A DNA stretch of 64,000 nt from CBDAMZ01 sp965197375 (lineage in GTDB: Bacteria > Acidobacteriota > Vicinamibacteria > Vicinamibacterales > UBA8438): assembly GCA_965197375.1 (NCBI GenBank), contig CBDAMZ010000004.1, positions 17,897 to 81,896 on the forward strand, written 5' to 3'. Both the position numbers and the translations under genes were made by a program. Positions within the stretch are counted from its first letter, which is position 1, and each line of letters starts with the position of its first letter. The notes under the pieces are model-generated. The model was given only the letters and a program-made list of their open reading frames with translations, made no database searches and was not told the origin of the DNA. Shown in pieces: positions 35,146 through 44,880 of the stretch.

Positions 35146-36437
35146 TTAACGTAGGTCGGCAAAGAACGCACGGACGTCATCGACAAAGAGTTCCGGTTCT
35201 TCAAGTGCAGCAAAGTGACCACCTCGTGGCATTTCAGTCCAGCGGACGATGTTGTACCGCGCTTCAGCCCACACCCGTGGTGGTAACACAACCTCTGCCG
35301 GGAACAATGCCGCGCCAACGGGCACATCGATGTACGGGTCCGGTTGTCCCGTAGCCATTACTCTGGATTCGTAGTAGAGCCGCGCCGACGACGCGGCTGT
35401 TTCAGTCACCCAGTAGAGCGTGATGCCGGTCAGCATTTCATCACGGGTAATTGTGCTGCACACAGGGTCTTCGCCACGGTCACAAAGCCAGCGGACCTTA
35501 TCCACAATCCAGGCAGCCTGGCCAACTGGCGAATCGTTTAACGCAATGCCGATGGTTTGCGGTTTCGTCCTCTGAATCGCACTATAGCCCCGTTCGTTCG
35601 CAGAAAATCGCTGGCGTTCTCGCACGCGATCAAGTTCCTCCGCAGACACACCAGCTTCTGGATTCTCAACACCGGAAGGTGGGCCGGCCGAGACGAAGTT
35701 CAGATGAAGACCGATGATCCGATCGGGATGCTGAATAGTCAACTGGCGCATGATCCCGCTACCAAAATCACCTCCTTGGACCCCATAGTGATCATAGCCA
35801 AGGCGATCCATTAATTTCCCAAAATATACAGCCATTCGAGCAGAGTTGTGCCCGGGCTCCGTTGGTTTATCTGAAAATCCAAACCCTGGAATCGAAGGAG
35901 CTACGACGTGGAAGGCTTGTGCCGGATCGCCACCATGAGCCGCGGGGTCCGTCAGCGGCTCAATAATTTTAATAAACTCGACGATAGAACCAGGCCAGCC
36001 ATGCGTGGTGATGAGTGGTGTTGCGTCAGGCACTGGCGAGCGCTGATGGATGAAATGGATGTCCAACCCATCAATATTTGTAATGTAGTGATCGAATTCA
36101 TTGAGGCGACGTTCTTGTTCACGCCAATTAAATTCATTGCGCCAATAGTTAACCAAGTCTTTCATGTATTCGAGATTAGCGCCGTAGTCCCATCCCGCAC
36201 CGTTAATTTCGTCCGGAAACCGTGTCCTAGCTAGTCGCGTCTTGAGATCGTCCAGAACCGACTGAGGGACCCTGACCTTGAATGGACGGATCGCTTCTGG
36301 TTCGGATGGAATTGCCTGTTACCGTCTGTTACCACGTCGGTTGACATGGTCTCAACTGCTGCCTCATCACCGCCACATGACACAACCCAGACGGTTATCA
36401 GAAGTATCCGTATGAGAATCGATCGACAACAATGCAC
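35146..36437 (-). pseudogene. Epoxide hydrolase with lipoprotein signal, apparent N-terminal frameshift
   Basis: From ATG 36165 the frame encodes 339 aa of an alpha/beta-hydrolase of the N-terminal-EHN epoxide hydrolase type: THGWPGSIVEF (oxyanion HGWP), QGGDFGSGI (nucleophile Asp), and the catalytic His in PRGGHFAALEEPELF. The same frame continues upstream past the ATG with the missing EHN domain (IRPFKVRVPQSVLDDLK, RFPDEINGAGWDYG) back to about 36312, where it meets a stop. In the neighbouring frame a GTG at 36437 with GAGGAG upstream starts a lipoprotein signal peptide (ILLITVWVVSC-GG). Joining the two needs one indel near 36305-36320, either a true mutation or a sequencing error. Confidence 0.72.
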
Positions 36438-36519
36438 TCCCCTTCTCCTCTAACTAGTGTTGTTAGCATCCGCGAGGCCATCATAGCGCTGGTATACAAT
36501 ACCGGGCGGAGGTGCAGCG

Positions 36520-37071
36520 ATGGGCAACGGCGTCAAACCCATCAGAAACAAGCGCGTGGCAATCCTCGTCGAGCAGGAGTTCGACGACGAGGAAGTTGTC
36601 GGTTCGATTAAAGCGTTGCGGGCCGCCGGCGCTGAAGTCGTTGTCGTCGGATCACACTCGCCCATAGAGTACCGTGGTAAGCACGGTCAGCTCGTCAGAT
36701 CAGATCTCGCCGCCGGGCTAGCGCACATTGGCGACTTCGATGCTGTCGTAATCCCAGGTGGCCTGGCGCCGGATCGGATGCGGATGAGACACGCTATGGT
36801 GGATCTCGTTCGCGATGGAATGGCTGCCGGCAAGCCGATTGCCGCCATCGGTCACGGGCCGCAGCTCCTTATTTCGGCAAACTCACTGCGCGACCGGATG
36901 CTCACCTGTTGGCCATCGATCGCGGTCGATGTCAAGAACGCGGGTGGCCTGTACATGGACAAGCCGGTCGTCGAAGATGCTAACCTAATTACTTCTCGAA
37001 AAGCTGACGACGTGCCGGCCTTCAGCGCCGCCATCATTCGTGCTCTCTCGAACGTTCCCGGTGTTGACTGA
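36520..37071 (+). CDS. PfpI/DJ-1 family protein lacking the nucleophilic Cys
   Basis: 183 aa of the PfpI/YhbO branch of the DJ-1 superfamily: RVAILVEQEFDDEEVVGS (with the conserved Glu), DAVVIPGGLAPDRMR, then AAIGHGPQLLISA, and LTCWPSIAVDVKNAGG. In relatives the elbow reads AxCHGPQ; here codon 36850-36852 is GGT (Gly) instead of a Cys codon. The rest of the fold is well kept, so the gene looks functional but cannot use the usual Cys-based deglycase or peptidase chemistry. It starts 30 bp after a TATACA-like box and is convergent with pheA (1-bp gap). Confidence 0.85.
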   Translation: MGNGVKPIRNKRVAILVEQEFDDEEVVGSIKALRAAGAEVVVVGSHSPIEYRGKHGQLVRSDLAAGLAHIGDFDAVVIPGGLAPDRMRMRHAMVDLVRDGMAAGKPIAAIGHGPQLLISANSLRDRMLTCWPSIAVDVKNAGGLYMDKPVVEDANLITSRKADDVPAFSAAIIRALSNVPGVD

Positions 37072-37072
37072 C

Positions 37073-37912
37073 CTAAGGCATGGGTCGGCCGGATTCTTTC
37101 CAGGCTGGGTACGAGCCGAGCGTCCGGAGTGACGGGGCGAATTCAGCTAGGTGCATAAGGGCACGCGCGCACCGCTCCTCCTCGCGATGTGCCGAGAGGT
37201 CAGCATAAAAGAGGTACTCAAACGGTCGATCCGGGATCGGTCTCGATTCGAGCTTGGTTAGGTCGATATCGCGGAGTGCGAACACGTTTAGTGCCTTAAA
37301 CAACGCGCCTGGGGTATTTGCTACTGTAAACACGATCGTGGTCTTGTCCGGCTTTCCAAGCGGCACTGGGTCTCGACTGATAACAATGAACCGGGTAAAG
37401 TTGGCCGCGTAATCCTGTATACCCGTTTGGAGAATCTGCAACCCGAAAATTTCGGCGGCTCGCTCGGATGCGATCGCCGCACTGTCTCGAAGTTCTTCTT
37501 CCTTGATCATCTTAGCGCTGCCCGCCGTGTCATAAGTCGCCACGATCTCGACACCACGAAGTGTTCGAAGAAAACGCTCGCATTGCGCTAGGCCTTGTGG
37601 GTGGGAGTAGACCTTTCGCACCTGCTCTAGCGTTGTACCTTCACACACGATCAAATTATGAGCGATCGCCTGCGTCACTTCAGCGACAATCGGCAACTCA
37701 TGCTCGAGTAACAGGTCGTAATTGCGATGAATTGTCCCGCCGATGGTGTTCTCTATCGGGAGGATACCGTGCGTGACCTTCTGTTCCGCGACCGTCTGGA
37801 AGACGTCATCGAACGATTGGTTCGGCACCAGATCCGCATCGGGATTGATCCGCAGCGCGGCAGCCTCACTGTAGGCTCCGGAGACGCCTTGATACGCAAT
37901 TCGCATACTCAA
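37073..37912 (-). CDS. pheA: Prephenate dehydratase
   Basis: Converts prephenate to phenylpyruvate in Phe synthesis. The catalytic domain has YQGVSGAYSEAAAL, GILPIENTIGGTIHRNYDLL (TIGG-type motif) and NFTRFIVISRDPVP (TRF motif). The C-terminal ACT domain starts at about 195 (TTIVFTVANTPGALFKALNVFALRDIDLTKLESRPI), where Phe feedback binds. 279 aa, monofunctional with no chorismate mutase part. Confidence 0.94.
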   Translation of the reverse strand: MSMRIAYQGVSGAYSEAAALRINPDADLVPNQSFDDVFQTVAEQKVTHGILPIENTIGGTIHRNYDLLLEHELPIVAEVTQAIAHNLIVCEGTTLEQVRKVYSHPQGLAQCERFLRTLRGVEIVATYDTAGSAKMIKEEELRDSAAIASERAAEIFGLQILQTGIQDYAANFTRFIVISRDPVPLGKPDKTTIVFTVANTPGALFKALNVFALRDIDLTKLESRPIPDRPFEYLFYADLSAHREEERCARALMHLAEFAPSLRTLGSYPAWKESGRPMP

Positions 37913-38084
37913 CTCCGCGTACTAGGATACAGGAGATGAACGAGCATTCAGGTAATAGTTGCCGGGATGCCGGCCCATCACGGCTGGTGTCCCCGCTCGT
38001 TGAGATCCAGCCGATGGTGAACCTGAGGCACACCAGGCAATGGATCGGCCCTACGTTGTCAGGTGTGGCAGTACTTAGTAGCCA

Positions 38085-38372
38085 CTAAGACGACGCCTGG
38101 CGGAAGTTATGTCCTTCCCATGGCGAGCCCACCTCGTGTGGTACCGTCGGCTTAAATAGGTCGCCCAGGGTTCGGCGTCCTTCGAGCGTTGCTTCTCTTG
38201 CCTTCTCCAGCGTCCCCTGGGTACGCTGCAACTCGTCAATCAACAAGTCAAGCATCGGCTGGATCTGGCTACGGACGCGCCGTCCCGGCTCGGTGAGATA
38301 GAGGCATCCCAAGATACCACCCACGGCGGCACCCGCTACGCTCGCGACAAGGATCTTCGAGCGATCGTCCAC
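38085..38372 (-). CDS. YtxH-like small membrane protein
   Basis: 95 aa: one short glycine-rich membrane segment (VASVAGAAVGGILGCLYL), then TEPGRRVRSQIQPMLDLLIDELQR and an amphipathic helix, the usual layout of YtxH-domain stress-associated proteins. Function unknown. The 183 bp downstream and 172 bp upstream show no further gene. Confidence 0.65.
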   Translation of the reverse strand: MDDRSKILVASVAGAAVGGILGCLYLTEPGRRVRSQIQPMLDLLIDELQRTQGTLEKAREATLEGRRTLGDLFKPTVPHEVGSPWEGHNFRQASS

Positions 38373-38556
38373 TCACTCCTCCTAGTGTCGTGTCCCCGAA
38401 TTGGCGTAGACGGGCCAGAACAGCTCCGCCTGACGCCGCGGCAGGACTAAAAACCTAAGTTGTGTGACCACTTCTTGTCATGATACCAGGACTGTTCCAG
38501 CGTCGTGTGTTAGGGCCAAATAAAGTTTCATTCCACGGGTAACGCGCGACCGGCTC

Positions 38557-39135
38557 TTAGAACTTTAAGGCTAAACCAACACTGGCACGCAAGAAATCCT
38601 GTTTGCCAAGTTGGAAGTCGAGGAGGTTCTCCCCTTGCGACACGCCGCGAATGTAGCGCAGGTCAAACCGCACACCAACGCGCTCGCCAAAGAAGCCCAT
38701 CAGGCCGCCACCCATATCGACGCCAAGGCCGTCGGCTCGGGTGCGCTGGTCGGCTTCTGCGGCCGTAACATCCGTTCGCAGCCATCCTACACCGCCAAGG
38801 ATGTAAGGACGGACCCCTTTAATCGGAACGCCGATGATGATGTTTCCCGTTACGGTGGTAATCTGACTGGTTTCTGCGAAGACGCTGTTGGTGGTTGCAC
38901 GCGCCGTTCGTCCAAAGTCAAGCTCAAACCCGAACATTCCACCAGCCATTGCCGCCAGTGACAGACCCCAGGTTGTGACCTTCTCTGTATCCTCATCCCA
39001 GAACGAGGTGCCGACAAACGGTGTGAAGATGCCGTCTGCCGACACCGCCGAGGGGGTAAGAAGTGTCAGGCAGACCACCACCACTTGCAAACCAAACCGT
39101 GTGTTTCGCGTCCCGTTCACAATACTCACCGACAC
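38557..39135 (-). CDS. Outer-membrane beta-barrel protein
   Basis: Start placed at GTG 39135 (GAAGGA upstream), which begins a signal peptide (LQVVVVCLTLLTPSAVSA). The mature part alternates strands typical of an eight-stranded OmpA/OmpW-like barrel: GIFTPFVGTSFW, GMFGFELDFGRTA, RPYILGGVGWLRT, GVRFDLRYIRGVSQ, ending in aromatic VGLALKF. 192 aa. It follows pcm on the same strand (34-bp gap). Role unknown. Confidence 0.75.
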   Translation of the reverse strand: MSVSIVNGTRNTRFGLQVVVVCLTLLTPSAVSADGIFTPFVGTSFWDEDTEKVTTWGLSLAAMAGGMFGFELDFGRTARATTNSVFAETSQITTVTGNIIIGVPIKGVRPYILGGVGWLRTDVTAAEADQRTRADGLGVDMGGGLMGFFGERVGVRFDLRYIRGVSQGENLLDFQLGKQDFLRASVGLALKF

Positions 39136-39169
39136 TCCACGTCCTTCGCCTCCTTCTGAAGACCAACAG

Positions 39170-39847
39170 TCAGCGCCACCCGTACGGCCCCCGCAGTGGC
39201 ACGAAGACGCACCCGCCAACCCGATCTTCCTCGAAGTGTTCACCGACCCGTCGGATCAGGGTTAGCTCCTGATACATCCGTGTGCCGAGCGGAGCTACCA
39301 GGCGGCCACCCTCAGCGAGCCGCTCTCGCAGTGTGGACGGTACCGCTGGTGCTCCCGCCGTTACCAAGATCCCGTCGAACCTCTGGTCCGGCCGGGCGAG
39401 GCTCCCGTCGCCCGTCAGGATCTTTACATTTGTCGCACCGAGACGTTTGAGCGTGGCGCGCGCCTTGTCGGCCAGCTCGGGTACCCACTCAAAGCTCAAG
39501 ATATCCCGCGCGAGACGAGCCAACACAGCCGTCTGGTAACCGGAGCCGGTCCCGATTTCGAGCACAGAATCTGCTGGTTGAGGATCCAGTGCTGCCGTCA
39601 TCGCTGCCACCATGTACGGCTGAGAGATGGTCTGACCGTGCCCGATGGACAACGGGCGGTCATCGTACGCCGCCGCTTGGCAGGAAGCCGGTACAAATTC
39701 GTGCCGAAGCACCTCGCGCATGGCCTCAAGCACCACCACGTGATGGATGTCACGCGATCGAATCTGCTGCTCGACCATCCTCAGACGCTCGGCGGCACGT
39801 GTTGGGTCCGAAGAGGGCGTGCTTCTGGCACGGGCGTGGAACAGCAT
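39170..39847 (-). CDS. pcm: Protein-L-isoaspartate O-methyltransferase
   Basis: SAM-dependent repair of isoaspartyl residues. RMVEQQIRSRDIHHVVVLEAMREVLRHEFVP, DRPLSIGHGQTISQPYMVAAMT (substrate loop), VLEIGTGSGYQTAVLARLA (motif I), and LTGDGSLARPDQRFDGILVTAGAPAVP. 225 aa, normal length. Confidence 0.93.
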   Translation of the reverse strand: MLFHARARSTPSSDPTRAAERLRMVEQQIRSRDIHHVVVLEAMREVLRHEFVPASCQAAAYDDRPLSIGHGQTISQPYMVAAMTAALDPQPADSVLEIGTGSGYQTAVLARLARDILSFEWVPELADKARATLKRLGATNVKILTGDGSLARPDQRFDGILVTAGAPAVPSTLRERLAEGGRLVAPLGTRMYQELTLIRRVGEHFEEDRVGGCVFVPLRGPYGWR

Positions 39848-40168
39848 TACTCCGATCCACCTCGCATAATAAGAGCCAGCCCGCTAGCCGGTCAACGAAC
39901 ACGTTAGATCATTCCATCGTGCCGTAGCTGATGAGGCCAGCCTCATCTTTGCTTCACTTGTCAGGTCCCTCGCAGAGGCCACGGCCCACTGCGACCGCTG
40001 CGGTTCCGAGAGGTACTGCCTGCACGTGGCCTAGCGGTGGCTGGCGTGCAGATCAAAGAACGAAGATGGCCCGGTCACCCGCGTAACGCGTGATGGAACG
40101 GTCATCGGAGCTACCTGCAAAGCTGGTCAATCTCAGTAGGGGGATGCCCGCGCGAGGGAACAGAAGAG
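39848..40168. other. Intergenic stretch without a recognisable gene
   Basis: Between pcm and the ferredoxin gene. A short plus-strand frame around 39985 reads HCDRCGSERYCLH, which looks like a zinc-ribbon scrap, but it has no start, no extended similarity and an early stop. No strong hairpin or promoter was seen. Confidence 0.5.
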
Positions 40169-40531
40169 CTAGGGAATAACGTCGACCGCCGGTACCCCTT
40201 GGTCAGTCTCTTCGGCCTCCAACACCTTAACGACGTCATCATAGGGAACCATGTTAATGGCGTCGTAGTCTGTCGGGCAGCCGAAGTCGCGCGGTTGGGG
40301 TGCGGTCGGGTTGCCGAGCGTCACGCAGAGCCCACAACCGATGCACTTGTCGACAAGTACGGCACAGACCCACCGTCCATTCGCATCCTGTTCCTCAATG
40401 ATGCAATCAGCCACCGGGCAGGCGGCTTGGCAGATCGAGCAGGCGAACGCGCCGAAACAGCTATCCGGGTCGATGACGGCAATAGTCTTCGGTAACTTTT
40501 TACGAGGCACGTCCATTAGCTTGGTCCACAT
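40169..40531 (-). CDS. Ferredoxin with two unusual [4Fe-4S] motifs
   Basis: 120 aa. The first cluster motif is C-x5-C-x2-C-x3-CP (CFGAFACSICQAACP), three residues longer than the usual CxxCxxCxxxCP. The second is CIGCGLC followed by CP only after a 13-residue insertion (VTLGNPTAPQPRDFGCP). Another Cys follows the first motif (VADC). These resemble ferredoxins with altered cluster loops; partner enzymes are not nearby. The N-terminal basic MDVPRKKLPK segment may be the true start region (ATG 40531 or 40516). Confidence 0.8.
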   Translation of the reverse strand: MWTKLMDVPRKKLPKTIAVIDPDSCFGAFACSICQAACPVADCIIEEQDANGRWVCAVLVDKCIGCGLCVTLGNPTAPQPRDFGCPTDYDAINMVPYDDVVKVLEAEETDQGVPAVDVIP

Positions 40532-40671
40532 GGGCAGGGGTATTATACCTGACTGTCAGGTCGAGGTTGTAAAGCTCGTGAACGTTCAAGTCAGGTTCGC
40601 CTTATTCCGCCACGCCAAGTTGTTCGTTCCTGAGTGTGACATCGCCGTCAGTTAGGTTTCCGTCAAATCAC

Positions 40672-42144
40672 ATGCCAGGAAATGTTTCTGCCGCGCTGCG
40701 GCCAACACCAAAATGGCCCTTGCTCACCTTCCTATTGATTTGGACTGCCTTCGGTCTGTACACGTGCACGGAAGGCAACGAGCTGGTCGATGGCCGATCG
40801 GCTTCGACACTCGTAACAACTGACGAACAAACACCGCTCGACAAATATGTCAAGGGAAGGGATCGAAACTACTCCTACCGCGTTGTTCAGGTGCTACCCC
40901 GCCAGGGCTATGACACTTACGTGCTGGAGATGACTTCTCAGACGTGGCTAACTCCAAAGCAAGTGGATCGCGTTCTGTGGAAACATTGGCTAACTATCGT
41001 CGTGCCAGAGAACGTAATAAGCAACACCGCACTGCTCAACATTGCCGGCGGAGACAATGGCAATTCGGCTCCAAAGAGAACGAATTCGGTCCTGACCTCG
41101 ATTGCCGTCGAAACTCGTTCCATTGCCGTCTCGCTGCACATGGTGCCTAACCAGCCGCTTACGTTCGCCGGTGACGAACGCTGCTCGCGCAGTGAAGATT
41201 CCCTAATCGCTTACGCGTGGGACAAGTTCCTGAGAGGCGGTGATCCGGTCTGGCTTCCTCGTCTACCCATGACGACAAGTGTGGTTCGCGCGATGGACAC
41301 CGTGGTTGGTTTCTTGCGCAATCGAGGCGGCAGAGGTTCAGAGGTCGACGGGTTCGTGGTGACTGGAGCCTCAAAGCGAGGCTGGGCCACCTGGACAACC
41401 GCAGCCGTCGACCCTCGCGTTGTTGCTATCGTGCCCATTGTCAGCGATTTCCTAAACCTTGAGGCATCATTCCAGCACCACTTCGGTGCATACGGGTTTT
41501 GGGCAGAAGCCATACGCGACTACGTGGAGATGGGGATTCCAGACTGGATAGGAACGGAGGAAATGACGACCCTGACGGAAATTGTTGACCCGTATGCGTA
41601 TCGTTCCCGCCTGACGATGCCAAAGTTTGTGATCAACGCAAGCGGCGACGAGTTCTTTCTGCCAGACTCATCTCAGTTCTACTTCGACGATCTCCCTGGC
41701 GAGAAATACGTACGCTATATTCCGAACACCGGGCACTCGCTTGTGAACACAGACGCTACTGACAGCCTACTTGCCTATTACGAGGCGATCACTACTGGGA
41801 CACCACGGCCACGGTTTACGTGGTCGCTCGAAGACGAGGATTCGATATACGTACAGACCGATGAGTCGACTAAACCATCACAGGTGCTGCTGTGGCAAGC
41901 TTTTAACTCGGAGGCTAGAGATTTTCGATTTGGCACCATCGGTGATGCATGGACCAGTTCGGCGGTTAACAATCAGGGAAAGGGTCTCTATGTCGCAACC
42001 GTAGAGAAACCGACTTTCGGCTGGACAGCTTTCTTCGTAGAGCTCACATATCCTGGCAGCGGCACGACGCCTTTTAAGTTCACGACGCAAGTCAGGGTTG
42101 TGCCAAACTTATTGCCTTTTTCGCTCGACGTTCCGCAGGACTAG
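40672..42144 (+). CDS. PhoPQ-activated pathogenicity-related (PqaA) family protein
   Basis: 490 aa alpha/beta-hydrolase-like exported protein. ATG 40672 gives a signal peptide (WPLLTFLLIWTAFGLYTC, lipoprotein-like); a GTG at 40636 is less suitable. Family features: PLDKYVKGRDRNYSYRV, WKHWLTIVVPE, VDGFVVTGASKRGWATWTTAAVDPRVVAIVPIVSD (nucleophile Ser in GASKRGW), VINASGDEFFLPDSS (Asp) and PNTGHSL (His). Function in Salmonella is linked to PhoPQ and membrane-peptide resistance, but enzymatic activity is unknown. It precedes two ceramidase-like genes on the same strand (gap 194 bp). Confidence 0.83.
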   Translation: MPGNVSAALRPTPKWPLLTFLLIWTAFGLYTCTEGNELVDGRSASTLVTTDEQTPLDKYVKGRDRNYSYRVVQVLPRQGYDTYVLEMTSQTWLTPKQVDRVLWKHWLTIVVPENVISNTALLNIAGGDNGNSAPKRTNSVLTSIAVETRSIAVSLHMVPNQPLTFAGDERCSRSEDSLIAYAWDKFLRGGDPVWLPRLPMTTSVVRAMDTVVGFLRNRGGRGSEVDGFVVTGASKRGWATWTTAAVDPRVVAIVPIVSDFLNLEASFQHHFGAYGFWAEAIRDYVEMGIPDWIGTEEMTTLTEIVDPYAYRSRLTMPKFVINASGDEFFLPDSSQFYFDDLPGEKYVRYIPNTGHSLVNTDATDSLLAYYEAITTGTPRPRFTWSLEDEDSIYVQTDESTKPSQVLLWQAFNSEARDFRFGTIGDAWTSSAVNNQGKGLYVATVEKPTFGWTAFFVELTYPGSGTTPFKFTTQVRVVPNLLPFSLDVPQD

Positions 42145-43609
42145 TTCAATCGTAGACTGAGCTCACGTGGAGCACGGCGGCCTCGGCTGAAATAGCCGCG
42201 GTCAGCCACGTTGACAAGGACGAGTCTGCTTGACATTTCTGCACAGGCGGTAGCCCAGCACGGTCGCCAGTGGATGACCTTAGGTTGGACGAATTGCGAT
42301 CGATGCTGCATTCATTCTGGGTTCTGACACGACGTACCATGAAACGGCCAATTCTTATCGCAGTCAACGTGGCGCTCGCCACTATGGGCTTTACATCGCC
42401 AATACGGGCCGAGTTGATGGTCGGGGCGTCAGCAGTAGACATCACGCCAATCTTGTGCAACAACGTAGCGCTTGACGCGAACGCCAAGCAATTTGATGTT
42501 CGTAACGACTGTTTCCGGTGGATTCACTTGGCCGGCTTCAGTCCGTACATCCCATTCAAAAAGGACAATCGCTTAGCCGAGGGAATTTACGATCCGTTGT
42601 GGTCACGCGCACTGGCGATTCAGGGCACGAACGGGGAAACGGTTGTCCTTGTTTCGACTGACCTGCCTGGGCTCGCATCGAAGCATAGCAATTGGGTCAG
42701 GCGGCGAGTCGAGCGTGCTTACGGAGTGCCAGCCTCTCACATCATTATCCACTCGACCCATACTCATTCGGCCCCAGACGCGAGCGGCTTTTGGTCGACG
42801 CTGATATCAGAGCACAACCTGCGCTACACTGACGCAGTTCGCGAGCGGATCTACTTATCGATCACCAAAGCACTGGAAACCCTCGAGCCGGCTGAGATGA
42901 GGGTCGCGACCACCACGCACGTCTCCTGCCGAGACCTACAAACCCGAGAACTGAAGAAGGATCCCGACTGCCGCCTTCCAAACATCAACAACGAATTCAA
43001 CGATACCTCGTCGACCTACGACCAGTTTCTTGTTCAGCGGGATCAACGAGATCCGATCGTCAGGAATACTCGGATCGTGTCAGCTGAATTTCAGGCAGTG
43101 GCCGGTGGACACACACTGGCGACTTTTGTGAATTGGCATAATCATCCAGACACGCTTGGTAGTAGCAACCGGTTGATTTCGAGCGACTATCCACACTACC
43201 TGCGTGAGTACATGGAACGAGCCCGTGGCGGCATATCCGTCTACTTTGTCGGCACGTTGGGTAGCCAGATCGGTGGACTTAGGGCTACGCCAGTTCCCCT
43301 GTGGAACGATCAGCACCAGCGCGTATTTGCAAAAGGCCCAGACTCCCTAGATGTTCACGGGAAACGTGTGCCTGTGCTCACCACAGCCGGGTGGGACAAG
43401 ATTCGGTCAACGGGGTACGAAATCGCTCACGAAGCTGTTGTGGCACTTGCCTCAGCTCCTGCATCGGCCGACGTGTCAGTAGCGGTGCGAACGGAATCAG
43501 TGGATACGCCGGTCGACAATCTAATCCACGTGTTTGGGACGTGGTACATCGCCCTAGGGTTTTCTTGGACACTTGATTGCGAGAGAGTGCTCGCAGGAGG
43601 AGTGTCGAG

Positions 43610-43990
43610 ATGAGGAAGCACGATCAGAGTTCGGTGGCGGCGGAGGGAGCCCGGAGGGCGACTGGAGCGGCCGCCGCGCGTGACCGGAAGGGGCGGTTTT
43701 CGGCCAGGTGTAAACGCGCGACGGTGCTCCGCCTCCTGCGGGGTGAGGATCTCGAGTCGGTGTCGCGGGAGTTGGGCATCACGGCGGCGCGGGCCTCGCA
43801 GTGGCGCGATAGGTTTTTGGCGGCTGGCCAGGCCGGCTTGAAGAGCCGAGCGACCGAGGCGGTGGACGACGACCACCGTCGGCTGCAGGCCAAGATCGGC
43901 GAACTCCTGATGGAGACCGAGTTGCTGTATGCGAAGGTAGACCAGCTGGAGGCCGGCCGCCCTTTGGCCGGCCGGAGGTCGACGCAATGA
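43610..43990 (+). CDS. Transposase OrfA, second IS type
   Basis: 127 aa from ATG 43610. The helix-turn-helix region reads CKRATVLRLLRGEDLESVSRELGITAARASQWRDRFL, followed by a Leu-rich segment (LQAKIGELLMETELLYAKVDQLE). It overlaps orfB by 4 bp (ATGA). Binds the element's ends. Confidence 0.85.
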   Translation: MRKHDQSSVAAEGARRATGAAAARDRKGRFSARCKRATVLRLLRGEDLESVSRELGITAARASQWRDRFLAAGQAGLKSRATEAVDDDHRRLQAKIGELLMETELLYAKVDQLEAGRPLAGRRSTQ

Positions 43991-44880
43991 GTGGCGCCCA
44001 GTCGATCTCCACCCGTCGGGCGTATGGTGTGCAGCGCGTCTGCCGCGTGTGGGCACGGCCGCGGTCGAGTGTCTATGCGCGGCGGCAGGTACCGCGGGAC
44101 TGCGCGCGCGGGCATCGCCGCGGGCCCGTCGGCGCGGCCCCGGACGATGTCCTGGTGGGCCACATCCGCCGGGTGCTCGAAGCGTCGCCGTTTCATGGTG
44201 AGGGCTACCGGAAAGTTTGGGCGAAGCTGCGGGTCGAGGGGATTCGGACCTCGCCGGAGCGGGTGCGCCGATTAATGCGTGCGCACGACCTCCAGGCCCC
44301 GCACCGCGTGGGCCAGGCGCATGGCCCGACGGTGCACAACGGCACGATCACCACCGAGACGCCTGACGTGATGTGGGGCACCGACATGACGGCCACGGTG
44401 ACCGTGGGCGAGGGGGCGGCCTGCGTGTTCGTGGCCGTCGATCACTGCACGACCGAGTGCATCGGTCTGCATGCGGCCAAGAGCGGCAACCGCTTCGAGG
44501 CCCTGGAGCCCATCCGCCAGGGTGTCCGCGAACGCTTCGGCGGGATCAGCGACGGCGCCGCCCGCGGGCTGCGGCTGCGTCACGACCACGGGTCGAACTA
44601 CCTGGCCGCCGATTTCCAACAGGAGATCGCGTTCTTCGGGATTGAGAGTTCCCCGAGCTTTGTGCGAGCGCCCGAAGGTAACGGCGTGGCGGAGCGCTTC
44701 ATCCGCACGCTGAAGGAAAATCTCTTGTGGGTGCGGAGCTTCGAGACCATCGAAGACCTCCGCCTGGCCTTGCTCGCGTTCAAGCGGACATACAACGAAC
44801 AATGGATGCTTGAGAAATACGCTTACCGAAGCCCCGCGCAGGTGCGACGCGACCTCGTCGGGCTGGACGCGGCCGCGTAG
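43987..44880 (+). CDS. Transposase OrfB (integrase catalytic core), second IS type
   Basis: 297 aa. HTH_21-like region (FHGEGYRKVWAKLRVEGIRTSPERVRRLMR) and rve core with DDE residues: D in WGTDMTATV, D in LRHDHGSNYLA, E in GNGVAERFIRTLKENL, with the last two separated by the typical 35 residues. The frame is intact, so the element may be active. Confidence 0.88.
   Translation: MSGAQSISTRRAYGVQRVCRVWARPRSSVYARRQVPRDCARGHRRGPVGAAPDDVLVGHIRRVLEASPFHGEGYRKVWAKLRVEGIRTSPERVRRLMRAHDLQAPHRVGQAHGPTVHNGTITTETPDVMWGTDMTATVTVGEGAACVFVAVDHCTTECIGLHAAKSGNRFEALEPIRQGVRERFGGISDGAARGLRLRHDHGSNYLAADFQQEIAFFGIESSPSFVRAPEGNGVAERFIRTLKENLLWVRSFETIEDLRLALLAFKRTYNEQWMLEKYAYRSPAQVRRDLVGLDAAA

Noticed and set aside
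39985..40035. Zinc-ribbon-like HCDRCGSERYCLH on the plus strand
   Set aside because: No start codon, no length and an immediate stop; likely chance or a scrap.
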